20,440 nucleotides of DNA, from contig CAMJIC010000015.1 of NCBI GenBank assembly GCA_946405675.1, forward strand, positions 1-20,440, written 5' to 3'. This document shows positions 1 through 7,506 of this stretch, one piece after another (the first letter of the stretch is position 1; each line of letters starts with the position of its first letter). This DNA comes from an uncultured Clostridia bacterium (GTDB lineage Bacteria > Bacillota > Clostridia > Lachnospirales > Lachnospiraceae). The notes beneath the pieces were generated by a model. The model did not search any database. It worked only from the letters and a program-made list of their open reading frames with translations, and was not told where the DNA came from. A program made the position numbers and the translations under genes.

Positions 1-13
1 AAGGATCTTCTCT

Positions 14-1300
14 ATGAAAATTATACCACAATTAAATCTGTTTAGCGACAATGATTTTGATGAACTTGGTGATCTTGAACGTCTCCAGAGAGTTCTTGCA
101 GCTTTACCGGATGAAGAACTTATCCAAAAGCTGAATCAGATCCGAGGCAATGGCAGGAACGATTGGCCGGTGATTGGCATGTGGAATGCGTTCCTGGCAA
201 GCTTCCTATTTAACCACGAAACCGTGGAACAGCTTCTCCGGGAGTTGCGGCGTAACAAGCAGCTACGTGCAGTTTGCGGCTTGAAAGCCGTTGGACGACG
301 GCAGCCGGACGGGACATGGAAAGCGTTTTATGCCCCGTCAAAGAGCTCTTTTTCCAAATTTCTCAAGAATCTCGAGAGCTGTAAAGATCTTCTAAAAGGA
401 ATATTCGAGAAACTTGTTCAATATATGTATGATAATCTTGATGGCTTTGGGACTTTCCTGATGATTGATGGAAAAGCGATACAATCTTTTGCCAGAAAGC
501 CCGCAACACAAGATGGCCGCCGGGGTGAGCATGATGCTGACTGGTGCAGGAAAACCTACACCTGTACTACGCGTTCCGGAGAAGTCGTGACTAAGACCAT
601 GAAATGGTTCGGATTCCGGCTTCATTTGATCGCAGATGCCACATATGAGATGCCAGTGGCATTTGAAGTAACAAAAGCATCAAACAGTGAACAGACAGAA
701 TGCAAGAACCTGATCAATACGATGGAGGAGAAACATCCGGAACATCTTGATACCTGCCAATATTTTATGGGCGATAAAGGGTATGACGGCAGCCCAATCC
801 TTACAATGCTAAAAGAGAAAGGCATCGTCCCTATTATAGATATTTGCAACAAATGGAAGGACGGAGAAGAGACACATCAGTACAAAAACACTCAATTGGT
901 ATACAATTACAAAGGCGACGTATTCTATGTCCCAGATAAAGGCGAACAGATAAAGCTTGCCTACAAGGGATACGACAAATCAAGCGACAGTCTGCGGTAT
1001 GGATTCCATCCAAAGTACGATGACAATCGCATTTTCCGGATAAAATGCAGTACAGACCCACGTATATTTAACCCTGTAGCGCGTGACAGCAAAAAATGGG
1101 AGAGATTATATAAGATGCGCACAGGCGTTGAACGAATCAACGGAAGAATTGACCGGGATTATCAGTTCGAGCGTCATACAATCCGTGGGTTGGAAAAAAT
1201 GAACATGTTCATCTTGACAATATTTATTGTATATCTCGGAATGGCAAAGTCAAAGGTTGAACAAGGTCAAACCACCGGACTTGCTCGCTTATACGCATAA
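14..1300 (+). CDS. DDE transposase (IS4/IS1182-like superfamily)
   Basis: This 428-residue protein catalyses cut-and-paste movement of its insertion sequence. The N-terminal third resembles the DUF772-type transposase N-domain (NDWPVIGMWNAFLASFLF, then the FYAPSKSSFSKFLKNL stretch). The catalytic RNase H-like domain follows. The likely metal-binding triad is D152 (LMIDGKAI), D254 (MGDKGYDG) and E373 (YKMRTGVERING). The last lies in a Y-(2)-R-(3)-E signature of the IS4-type YREK motif, but the expected lysine six residues further on is aspartate D380. The gene looks intact. AAGGA at 1-5 serves as ribosome binding site, eight bases from the ATG. The exact IS family is uncertain; the class of enzyme is secure. 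Confidence 0.9.
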   Translation: MKIIPQLNLFSDNDFDELGDLERLQRVLAALPDEELIQKLNQIRGNGRNDWPVIGMWNAFLASFLFNHETVEQLLRELRRNKQLRAVCGLKAVGRRQPDGTWKAFYAPSKSSFSKFLKNLESCKDLLKGIFEKLVQYMYDNLDGFGTFLMIDGKAIQSFARKPATQDGRRGEHDADWCRKTYTCTTRSGEVVTKTMKWFGFRLHLIADATYEMPVAFEVTKASNSEQTECKNLINTMEEKHPEHLDTCQYFMGDKGYDGSPILTMLKEKGIVPIIDICNKWKDGEETHQYKNTQLVYNYKGDVFYVPDKGEQIKLAYKGYDKSSDSLRYGFHPKYDDNRIFRIKCSTDPRIFNPVARDSKKWERLYKMRTGVERINGRIDRDYQFERHTIRGLEKMNMFILTIFIVYLGMAKSKVEQGQTTGLARLYA

Positions 1301-1334
1301 GCAAAAGGGTTAGCAAGGGATGCAGATTCAGCCT

Positions 1335-1358
1335 AAAGGGTGAAGTGCGCCCTTTTTT
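1335..1358 (+). terminator. Intrinsic terminator after the transposase
   Basis: AAAGGG at 1335-1340 pairs with CCCTTT at 1350-1355 around a nine-base loop, and the T run continues to 1358. It lies 35 bases after the transposase stop and probably ends that transcript. The stem is only six base pairs, so it may be modest in strength. Confidence 0.55.
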
Positions 1359-1397
1359 GGGAAAATGTGAGCCCCGGAACTTAAACAGCAACAGATC

Positions 1398-1435
1398 AAG
1401 GCGATACAGGTAGGAAAAACTGGTGTAATCGCCTT
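1398..1435. repeat. Long hairpin in the transposase-asnB spacer
   Basis: AAGGCGATACA at 1398-1408 is complementary to TGTAATCGCCTT at 1424-1435, apart from one bulged A. It forms an 11-bp stem around a 15-base loop. No T run follows on either strand, so it is not a simple terminator. It may be a structural part of the IS 3' end. The rest of the 1301-1497 spacer shows no credible gene. Confidence 0.5.
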
Positions 1436-1497
1436 GGGATTCGTAGGCTAAGTGTTCCGTGTGGTTTACATCGAAACTGATTCATGAAAGAAAATCC

Positions 1498-1525
1498 TTG
1501 ACATTTTCAGAATAAGTGCTAGTAT
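1498..1525 (+). promoter_or_regulatory. Putative sigma-A promoter of asnB
   Basis: TTGACA (1498-1503) matches the -35 consensus exactly. TAGTAT (1520-1525) is a fair -10 after a 16-base spacer. Transcription would begin near 1532, only a few bases before the terminator stem at 1539. The transcript would therefore start almost directly with the terminator hairpin. Confidence 0.6.
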
Positions 1526-1538
1526 CATGTTCCAGAAA

Positions 1539-1584
1539 GACAAAGGCGTCTTAGGAATGTTCCGAGACGTCCTTTGTCTTTTTT
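1539..1584 (+). terminator. Intrinsic terminator in the asnB leader
   Basis: The left arm at 1539-1551 (GACAAAGGCGTCT) pairs with 1565-1578, with a single bulged T at 1570, giving a 13-bp stem. A nested GGAA/TTCC pair sits in the loop, and six T residues follow at 1579-1584. It lies between the predicted asnB promoter and the asnB start at 1628. It could therefore act as an attenuator or could insulate asnB from upstream transcription. I see no ANTAR-type loop or strong competing antiterminator here. Confidence 0.75.
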
Positions 1585-1627
1585 GTTTTGCATGGAATCA
1601 ATGGCATGGAAAAGGGGGAGGTGTACT

Positions 1628-3280
1628 GTGTGTTCGATTTTGGGCTATTGCGGCAGAGACGGCAATGGATCGGCTCTGCGTGAGGCGCTTTTGCAGACAA
1701 CCTCAAGAGGCCCGGATGATACCAGGCTGGTGGATACCCATAATGGGTGGCTCGGGTTCAACAGGCTGTCGATTATGGGGATTACGGAGGAGGGAATGCA
1801 GCCTTTTGTCTGCCGGAAGCATGCCGCCTGCCGTGTATCTGAACTGGCAGGGGCAGACGGAGAATACGTGGTACCGGATGACTTTGAGACTGCGCTTGTG
1901 TGCAACGGGGAGATCTATGGATTCCGGCCGGTAAAAGAGGAGCTGTCTCGGAAGGGATATCGTTTTATCAGCAATTCAGACTGTGAAATCCTGCCGGCAT
2001 TATATAAAGAGTACGGTACGGATATGTTCGGGCTGCTGGATGCGGAATTCGCACTGATCCTTTATGACAGGATACAGAATACGTGGATTGCTGCCCGGGA
2101 TCCGATCGGGATCCGCCCTTTATATTATGGAATTTGTGCGGACGGAACCTATGTGTTTGCCTCAGAGCCAAAGAATCTTCTTTCTCTCGTCCGGGATGTC
2201 CGTCCGTTTCCGCCTGGTCATTACTTCAAGGATGGTGAATTTGTCTGCTATCGGGATATGTCCGCGGTGGACGCATACAATCCTGATGGCATGGAAGAGA
2301 CTGCGGGGAAGATTCATGATCTGCTTGTGGAAGGAGTCAGGAAAAGGCTGGACTCGGATACTCCTGTCGGCTTTCTTTTGTCCGGCGGGCTTGATTCTTC
2401 GCTTGTGTGCGGGATTGCGGCGAGGATGTCGGATCAGCCGCTTGAAACATGGGCGATCGGTATGGATCTGGATGCGATCGACCTGAAATATGCCAGGCAG
2501 GTGGCAGAGTTTATTCATTCCAGTCACCATGAGGTGGTGATCACAAAAGAGGATGTGCTTGCAGCACTGGACCCGGTGATCAAAGCGCTTGGCACCTATG
2601 ATATCACCACGATACGGGCTTCTGTCGGAATGTATCTGGTATGCAAGGCGATTCACGAACAGTCGGATATCCGCGTGATCCTGACCGGAGAGGTATCCGA
2701 TGAGATATTCGGATACAAGTATACGGATTTTGCGCCTTCCGCGGAAGAATTCCAGAAGGAGGCACAAAAGAGGATACGGGAGATCCACATGTATGACGTG
2801 CTGCGGGCAGACCGGTGCATCAGCGTCCATTCTCTGGAAGCAAGGGTTCCATTCGGGGACCTGGATTTTGTAAGGTACTGCATGTCCATCGATCCGGAGA
2901 AGAAGCTGAACCGTTATGGGAAGGGCAAATATCTGCTCCGGCATGCCTTTGAGAAAGATGGTTTGATTCCGGATTCGATCCTGTGGAGGGAAAAGGCTGC
3001 TTTTTCGGATGCAGTGGGCCATTCTCTGAAAGATGAGATTGCGGCGTATGCGGAAAAAATATATTCCGATGAAGCATTTGAATCAGGCATCCGCAGATAT
3101 GAACATGCAAGGCCCTTTACGAAAGAAAGTCTCCTGTACCGGGATATTTTTGAGAAGCATTATCCGGGGCTGTCCGGGATGGTGGCGGATTTCTGGATGC
3201 CGAACAAAAACTGGGAAGGCTGCAATGTGTCGGACCCGTCGGCAAGGGTGCTGGCAAATTACGGAACCAGCGGGGTGTGA
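1628..3280 (+). CDS. asnB: Asparagine synthetase, glutamine-hydrolysing
   Basis: This cytosolic enzyme makes asparagine from aspartate, ATP and glutamine amide nitrogen. The protein has 550 residues, normal for AsnB (E. coli about 554). Start: GTG at 1628 is chosen because the next codon is Cys2 (VCSILGYCG), the N-terminal nucleophile of class II glutamine amidotransferases. AGGGGGAGG lies just upstream with six bases of spacing. An upstream in-frame ATG at 1574 falls inside the leader terminator and is unlikely. Residues 2 to about 200 form the glutaminase domain (SRGPDDT, CNGEIY). The synthetase domain has the ATP pyrophosphatase loop SGGLDSS at 252-258 and GEVSDEIFGY from 354, plus HSLEARVPFGD. 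It heads the nitrogen cluster; glnN follows after a 175-base gap. Confidence 0.93.
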   Translation: MCSILGYCGRDGNGSALREALLQTTSRGPDDTRLVDTHNGWLGFNRLSIMGITEEGMQPFVCRKHAACRVSELAGADGEYVVPDDFETALVCNGEIYGFRPVKEELSRKGYRFISNSDCEILPALYKEYGTDMFGLLDAEFALILYDRIQNTWIAARDPIGIRPLYYGICADGTYVFASEPKNLLSLVRDVRPFPPGHYFKDGEFVCYRDMSAVDAYNPDGMEETAGKIHDLLVEGVRKRLDSDTPVGFLLSGGLDSSLVCGIAARMSDQPLETWAIGMDLDAIDLKYARQVAEFIHSSHHEVVITKEDVLAALDPVIKALGTYDITTIRASVGMYLVCKAIHEQSDIRVILTGEVSDEIFGYKYTDFAPSAEEFQKEAQKRIREIHMYDVLRADRCISVHSLEARVPFGDLDFVRYCMSIDPEKKLNRYGKGKYLLRHAFEKDGLIPDSILWREKAAFSDAVGHSLKDEIAAYAEKIYSDEAFESGIRRYEHARPFTKESLLYRDIFEKHYPGLSGMVADFWMPNKNWEGCNVSDPSARVLANYGTSGV

Positions 3281-3283
3281 GCT

Positions 3284-3382
3284 ATGATTTTGTGTGGAAT
3301 GCCGGCGCATGGCGGGGGCGTGACTTGTAACCAGGACAGCCCGAAGCACTTGCTGCTGAGGGCGTATGAAAGTGTAGATTAA
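3284..3382 (+). CDS. Possible 32-residue small protein between asnB and glnN
   Basis: An ATG three bases after the asnB stop opens a 32-codon frame (begins MILCGMPAHGGG, ends RAYESVD). GGGGTG at 3271-3276 could serve as a weak ribosome binding site. It has two cysteines and no membrane segment or signal. I do not recognise a family. The frame may be chance, or a translated leader for glnN, since it ends just before the hairpin at 3391. No function is assigned. Confidence 0.2.
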   Translation: MILCGMPAHGGGVTCNQDSPKHLLLRAYESVD

Positions 3383-3385
3383 GTG

Positions 3386-3418
3386 GCATCGGGCGATTCA
3401 GGATGCGAAGCATCGCCC
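3386..3418 (+). promoter_or_regulatory. Structured element ahead of glnN
   Basis: GGGCGAT (3391-3397) pairs with ATCGCCC (3412-3418). Inside it GATGC (3402-3406) pairs with GCATC (3410-3414) around a GAA triloop. A further GCATC at 3386-3390 can compete for the same GATGC. There are therefore at least two alternative folds about 40 bases before the glnN start. No T run follows, so it is not an intrinsic terminator. It might mark processing, mRNA stability or translational control between asnB and glnN. No convincing promoter was found in this gap. Confidence 0.45.
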
Positions 3419-3455
3419 AGATCCTTACCATGCAGCGATTATGAGGAGGTTGAAT

Positions 3456-5564
3456 ATGGGAACATGTACAAATCTGGATGTACCAAAGACGTTCGGCAGC
3501 CTGGTATTTGATGACCGTCAGATGCGGGCAAGGCTTCCGGAGGATGTGTACCGGTCATTGAGAAAAACGATTGATGAAAATACGGATCTCCAGGAGGATA
3601 TCGCGGATGCGGTTGCCGCGCATATGCGTGACTGGGCGGTAGAACATGGGGCAACTCATTTCACCCACTGGTTTCAGCCTCTGACAGGCATTACCGCGGA
3701 AAAGCATGACAGCTTTATTACGCCGTCTCCGGATGGCGGCGTGATCATGGAATTCAGGGGGAAGGAGCTGATCAAGGGGGAACCTGACGCTTCGTCATTC
3801 CCGTCGGGCGGTCTGAGGGCGACCTTTGAAGCGCGTGGATATACGGCCTGGGATCCGACTTCCTATGCCTTCATCAAGGATCATACCCTGTGTATCCCGA
3901 CTGCATTCTGCTCCTATGCGGGCGACGCGCTGGACAAGAAGACTCCTTTGCTTCGCTCCATGCAGGCATTGAACCGTCAGGCGAAACGCATCCTGAAACT
4001 GTTCGGAAAGGACGTCAGGAATGTGCGGACGTCTGTCGGCCCGGAGCAGGAATATTTCCTGATCGACAAGGAGGTATTCGAGAAGCGACCGGATCTGGTG
4101 TATACCGGGAGAACGCTTTTCGGCGCGATGCCGCCCAAGGGACAGGAGCTGGATGATCATTACTTCGGCGCAATCAAGCCAAGGGTCATCGCATTTATGG
4201 AGGATCTGAACCAGGAGCTGTGGAAGCTGGGGATCCTTGCCAAGACGGAGCACAATGAAGTAGCTCCTGCCCAGCATGAGCTGGCCCCGATCTTTTCCAC
4301 CACGAATGTGGCTACGGACAAGAATCAGCTGACGATGGAGATCATGCGGAAGGTGGCAGGAAAACACGGCCTTGCCTGCCTGCTCCATGAGAAGCCGTTT
4401 GCGGGCGTGAATGGCTCCGGGAAACACAACAACTGGTCAATGGCGACGGACGAGGGCTTTAATCTGCTTTCGCCGGGAGAAACGCCATATGAGAATGCGC
4501 AGTTTCTGCTGTTTCTTTGCGCGGTGATTCAGGCTGTGGATGATTATCAGGATCTTTTGCGCCTGTCCGTGGCCACAGCGGGGAATGATCATCGCCTGGG
4601 CGCCAACGAGGCGCCTCCTGCGATTATCTCAGTGTTTCTGGGGGATGAGCTGACGGCCATTCTGGAGGCGATCAAGAATGATGTACCCTATGAGGCAGCG
4701 CAGAAGGTGACGATGAAGCTGGGTGTGCATGCGCTGCCTCGTTTCTCGAGGGACAACACGGACAGGAACCGTACCTCGCCGTTTGCGTTTACCGGCAATA
4801 AGTTTGAATTCCGTTCACTTGGCTCCTCCAACAGCATTGCCTGCTGCAATATCATGCTGAACGCAGCTGTGGCGGAAAGTCTGAAGCAGTACGCGGACCG
4901 TCTGGAAGGAGCGGAGGACTTTGAGCAGGAGCTGCATCATCTGATCCGTGAGGTGATCCGGAAGCATGAGAGGATCCTGTTCAACGGAAATGGATATGGC
5001 GACGAATGGGTGGAAGAAGCGACAAAGGTCAGGGGGCTGTCAAATCTGAAAACGACAGCGGACGCCATGCCGCATCTGCTGGATCAGAAGAACATGGATA
5101 TGCTGATCAGGCATAAAGTGTTTACAGCGACGGAGATTTATTCCAGGTGTGAAATCATGCTGGAAAACTATTGCAAGACGGTCAATATAGAAGGCCATAC
5201 TATGGTGGATATGGCACGTAAGAACTATCTGCCGGCGATCGAAGGGTATCTGGCACATCTGGCGGGGACGATCTCAAAGATGAGAGCGGCTTCAGACCGT
5301 GTGAAGTGCAATTATGAGATCTCTACGATGGAGCGTCTTTCGGAACTGACCGATTATATTCTGGAGCGTGTGAAGGATCTGGAGAAAGCGCTGGAAGGCC
5401 TGAAGGAATACGACAATATCCAAAAGACCTCTGTGGCTGTCAGGGATGATGTCCTTCCGAAGATGGAACATCTGCGCAAGCATGTCGATGAAGCGGAGAT
5501 GCTGATGCCGGAGGACCTGTGGCCGTTTCCGAGCTATGGAAAGATTCTGTTTTCCGTTAATTGA
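3456..5564 (+). CDS. glnN: Glutamine synthetase, type III
   Basis: This cytosolic enzyme joins ammonia to glutamate using ATP and is the main entry of ammonium into glutamine. At 702 residues it has the length of the dodecameric GSIII family (about 700-730), far longer than GSI/GSII. Family landmarks include the N-terminal FEARGYTAWDPTS, the metal and glutamate site region VGPEQEYFLID, EHNEVAPAQHELAPIF, the ATP-site loop GVNGSGKHNNWS, NDHRLGANEAPPAI, and NRTSPFAFTGNKFEFRSLG. A long helical C-terminal region follows. Start: ATG at 3456 has AGGAGG at 3444-3449 with six bases of spacing. The in-frame ATG at 3441 overlaps this site and is rejected. It follows asnB and precedes the transporter leader, so ammonium capture and import are adjacent. 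Confidence 0.95.
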   Translation: MGTCTNLDVPKTFGSLVFDDRQMRARLPEDVYRSLRKTIDENTDLQEDIADAVAAHMRDWAVEHGATHFTHWFQPLTGITAEKHDSFITPSPDGGVIMEFRGKELIKGEPDASSFPSGGLRATFEARGYTAWDPTSYAFIKDHTLCIPTAFCSYAGDALDKKTPLLRSMQALNRQAKRILKLFGKDVRNVRTSVGPEQEYFLIDKEVFEKRPDLVYTGRTLFGAMPPKGQELDDHYFGAIKPRVIAFMEDLNQELWKLGILAKTEHNEVAPAQHELAPIFSTTNVATDKNQLTMEIMRKVAGKHGLACLLHEKPFAGVNGSGKHNNWSMATDEGFNLLSPGETPYENAQFLLFLCAVIQAVDDYQDLLRLSVATAGNDHRLGANEAPPAIISVFLGDELTAILEAIKNDVPYEAAQKVTMKLGVHALPRFSRDNTDRNRTSPFAFTGNKFEFRSLGSSNSIACCNIMLNAAVAESLKQYADRLEGAEDFEQELHHLIREVIRKHERILFNGNGYGDEWVEEATKVRGLSNLKTTADAMPHLLDQKNMDMLIRHKVFTATEIYSRCEIMLENYCKTVNIEGHTMVDMARKNYLPAIEGYLAHLAGTISKMRAASDRVKCNYEISTMERLSELTDYILERVKDLEKALEGLKEYDNIQKTSVAVRDDVLPKMEHLRKHVDEAEMLMPEDLWPFPSYGKILFSVN

Positions 5565-5583
5565 CAGTCATTATCCGGCGAAG

Positions 5584-5692
5584 GGAGCAGAAAGCTCCTG
5601 GCTGAACAGTTACTAATTGATATGAATTTGCAGCTGAATGCAAGGAGCTGTCCCACAAAGGCGTGGTTCACGTTTTTGGGGACAGCTTTTTT
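5584..5692 (+). promoter_or_regulatory. Attenuator-like leader of the ammonium transporter gene
   Basis: Three pairings compete. First, GGAGC (5584-5588) pairs with GCTCC (5594-5598) around AGAAA. Second, AGCTCCT (5593-5599) pairs perfectly with AGGAGCT (5643-5649). Third, AGCTGTCCC (5646-5654) pairs with GGGACAGCT (5679-5687), followed by a T run to 5692, which is a terminator. The second pairing excludes both others, the arrangement expected of an antiterminator. Two further hairpins carry the identical hexaloop GCTGAA: CTG/CAG at 5598-5609 and TTGCA/TGCAA at 5628-5643. The trigger (protein or metabolite) is unknown. No strong promoter was found nearby; CATTAT at 5569 is a weak -10 candidate. 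Confidence 0.6.
5646..5692 (+). terminator. Intrinsic terminator between glnN and amt
   Basis: A perfect 9-bp stem joins 5646-5654 to 5679-5687. The large loop holds an inner CGTG/CACG hairpin (5662-5665 with 5669-5672), and TTTTTT ends the structure. It lies 82 bases after glnN and 29 bases before the amt start. It can end glnN transcripts or, with the competing upstream pairing, gate entry into amt-carAB. Confidence 0.75.
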
Positions 5693-5720
5693 ATTGGATT
5701 GAGACGGGAGGAGGGTTCCT

Positions 5721-7490
5721 ATGTCGGAAGCATTATTGAAAGCCGTTGACAGTGAGATTTTTGCGGTATGGTTCCTGATCGGTGCCGCGTTTGTGTTCTG
5801 GATGCAGGCAGGGTTCGCGATGTGTGAGGCCGGCTTCACAAGGGCGAAGAATGCAGGCAACATCATCATGAAAAACCTGATGGATTTCTGTATCGGGACG
5901 GTTATGTGGTTCATCTGCGGTGCATCACTGATGCTTGGGCCTAATATCCTGAACGGCTTTGCGGGAGGCTTCAGCTTTGATGTTTTTTCCAGATATGGGT
6001 CTTTTAACTATTCATCGTTTGTTTTCAACCTGGTTTTCTGCGCAACGACCGCAACGATTGTTTCCGGCTCGATGGCAGAGCGTACGAAGTTTTCCAGCTA
6101 TTGCATCTATTCTGCCGTGATCTCTGCAGTCATTTATCCGATTGAAGCGCACTGGACCTGGGGAGGCGGTTTCCTGGCACAGTGGGGATTCCATGATTAT
6201 GCCGGCTCCAACTGCATCCATATGGTTGGCGGTATCTGTGCGTTTATCGGTGCATGGATGCTGGGGCCGAGGATCGGGAAGTTTGAACGGGATAAAAGCG
6301 GGAAGGTCAAGAAGGTGAATGCGTTTCCCGGACATAATCTTGTTATTGCCGCTCTCGGTGTCTTTATCCTGTGGATGGGATGGTACGGGTTCAACGGCGC
6401 TGCGGCAACAGATGTCCCTACCATGGGCTCTGTATTCCTGACGACGACGGTTGCTCCATCTGTGGCAACGGTAGTATGCATGCTTTTCACATGGAAAAAA
6501 TACGGAAAGCCAGACGTTTCCATGTGCCTGAATGCATCGCTTGCGGGCCTGGTTGCCATTACGGCGCCATGTGATGTGACAGACTGTGCCGGTTCGGCGG
6601 TAATCGGCCTGGTCTCCGGACTTCTTGTGGTGTTTGGTGTCTGGTTTAATGATAACGTGACGCATGTGGATGATCCGGTCGGCGCGGTAGCGGTCCATAT
6701 GTTCAATGGAATCTGGGGAACGATTGCCGTCGGCTTGTTTGCGACAGAATCAGCCCCTGGATTTGCAGTGGCAGGTATCAGGGAAGGCTTGTTTTACGGC
6801 GGAGGATTTGAACAGCTTGGAAAGCAGCTTGCAGGGATGCTCCTTACGGCGGCGTGGACTGCCGTAACGATATGGATCGCATTTACCATCATTCAGAAAA
6901 CCGTTGGCCTGCGGGTGACGGAGGAGGAAGAGATAACCGGGCTGGATGCGACAGAACACGGACTTCCTTCTGCCTATGCAGGTTTTGCGATCATGGATAT
7001 TTCCAATACCATGATGAGTGTCAATGAAAATACGAATCTCGGATCGGACAGCTATGAGGAGGCATCCCAGGTAAAGAGAGACGCTGCCGTTCCCGTTGTA
7101 AGAGGAGACGGTTCCGGGATACCCGGTATCGATACCGGGATCTCAAAGGTGGTGATCATCGCGAAGCTGTCACGCTATGATGCCTTAAAGAAAGCCATGA
7201 ACGACCTGGGTGTTACCGGCATGACTGTGACGCAGGTGATGGGCTGCGGGATTGAGAAGGGTGCGGGAGAAAAATACCGCGGCGTAGAGCTGGATGTAAC
7301 GCTTCTGCCGAAGGTGAAGCTGGAGGTGGTTGTGAGCGCGATCCCGGTGGAGGGTGTGATAGAAGCTGCGAAAAAGGCCTTGTACACAGGGCATATCGGA
7401 GATGGGAAGATCTTTGTTTATCCGGTCAGCAGGGTTGTCAAGATCAGGACCGGCGAGGAAGGTTTCGCTGCGCTGCAGGATGTAGAGTGA
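5721..7490 (+). CDS. amt: Ammonium transporter fused to a C-terminal PII domain
   Basis: This 589-residue membrane protein has two parts. Residues 1 to about 412 are an Amt/Mep/Rh channel with about eleven membrane segments (FWMQAGFAMCEAGFTRAKN near the start, pore histidines in SNCIHMVGG and VAVHMFNGIWG). A polar linker (about 413-473) leads to a full PII signalling domain at 474-589. In PII numbering (subtract 473) the domain keeps Y46, K58, the TGxIGDGK loop with K90, and R103. The uridylylated tyrosine Y51 is leucine (L524), Q39 is glutamate (E512), K85 is histidine (H558) and R101 is lysine (K574). AGGAGG at 5709-5714 sets the start. By family analogy the PII domain would plug the channel according to ATP, ADP and 2-oxoglutarate; here it is tethered. 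carA follows after 16 bases. Confidence 0.93.
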   Translation: MSEALLKAVDSEIFAVWFLIGAAFVFWMQAGFAMCEAGFTRAKNAGNIIMKNLMDFCIGTVMWFICGASLMLGPNILNGFAGGFSFDVFSRYGSFNYSSFVFNLVFCATTATIVSGSMAERTKFSSYCIYSAVISAVIYPIEAHWTWGGGFLAQWGFHDYAGSNCIHMVGGICAFIGAWMLGPRIGKFERDKSGKVKKVNAFPGHNLVIAALGVFILWMGWYGFNGAAATDVPTMGSVFLTTTVAPSVATVVCMLFTWKKYGKPDVSMCLNASLAGLVAITAPCDVTDCAGSAVIGLVSGLLVVFGVWFNDNVTHVDDPVGAVAVHMFNGIWGTIAVGLFATESAPGFAVAGIREGLFYGGGFEQLGKQLAGMLLTAAWTAVTIWIAFTIIQKTVGLRVTEEEEITGLDATEHGLPSAYAGFAIMDISNTMMSVNENTNLGSDSYEEASQVKRDAAVPVVRGDGSGIPGIDTGISKVVIIAKLSRYDALKKAMNDLGVTGMTVTQVMGCGIEKGAGEKYRGVELDVTLLPKVKLEVVVSAIPVEGVIEAAKKALYTGHIGDGKIFVYPVSRVVKIRTGEEGFAALQDVE

Positions 7491-7506
7491 TGGGGATGAG
7501 GAGCAT

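Larger units (their letters stand above)
1..1440 (+). mobile_element. Insertion sequence, left end outside the window, right end unresolved
   Basis: The element is recognised only by its DDE transposase gene, which begins 14 bases into the window, so the left inverted repeat is cut off. After the transposase stop come about 200 non-coding bases with an intrinsic terminator and a long inverted repeat, before the asnB promoter at 1498. Without the left end the right terminal repeat and target duplication cannot be placed. The end given is an estimate; the true end could lie anywhere from about 1301 to 1497. The element sits just upstream of the nitrogen cluster and does not visibly interrupt a gene. 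Confidence 0.5.

Noticed and set aside
1311..1325. AGCAAGGGATGC as a further ANTAR hairpin downstream of the transposase
   Set aside because: The loop sequence resembles the consensus, but the 3' arm does not pair beyond two bases and there is no second hairpin, so it is probably chance.
1574..1627. N-terminal extension of asnB from ATG 1574
   Set aside because: It would lie inside the leader terminator, and it would bury the Cys nucleophile that must become the N-terminal residue. GTG at 1628 has the correct site and the following cysteine.
2162..3022. Long open frames on the minus strand inside asnB and other genes
   Set aside because: They lie entirely within well-supported genes, show no recognisable protein motif, and are expected in sequence of this composition.
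3441..3455. Alternative glnN start at ATG 3441
   Set aside because: This ATG overlaps the AGGAGG that serves the ATG at 3456.
5561..5566. TTGACA after glnN as the -35 box of an amt promoter
   Set aside because: The bases 16-18 further on (around 5584) are GGAGCA, with no resemblance to a -10 element.
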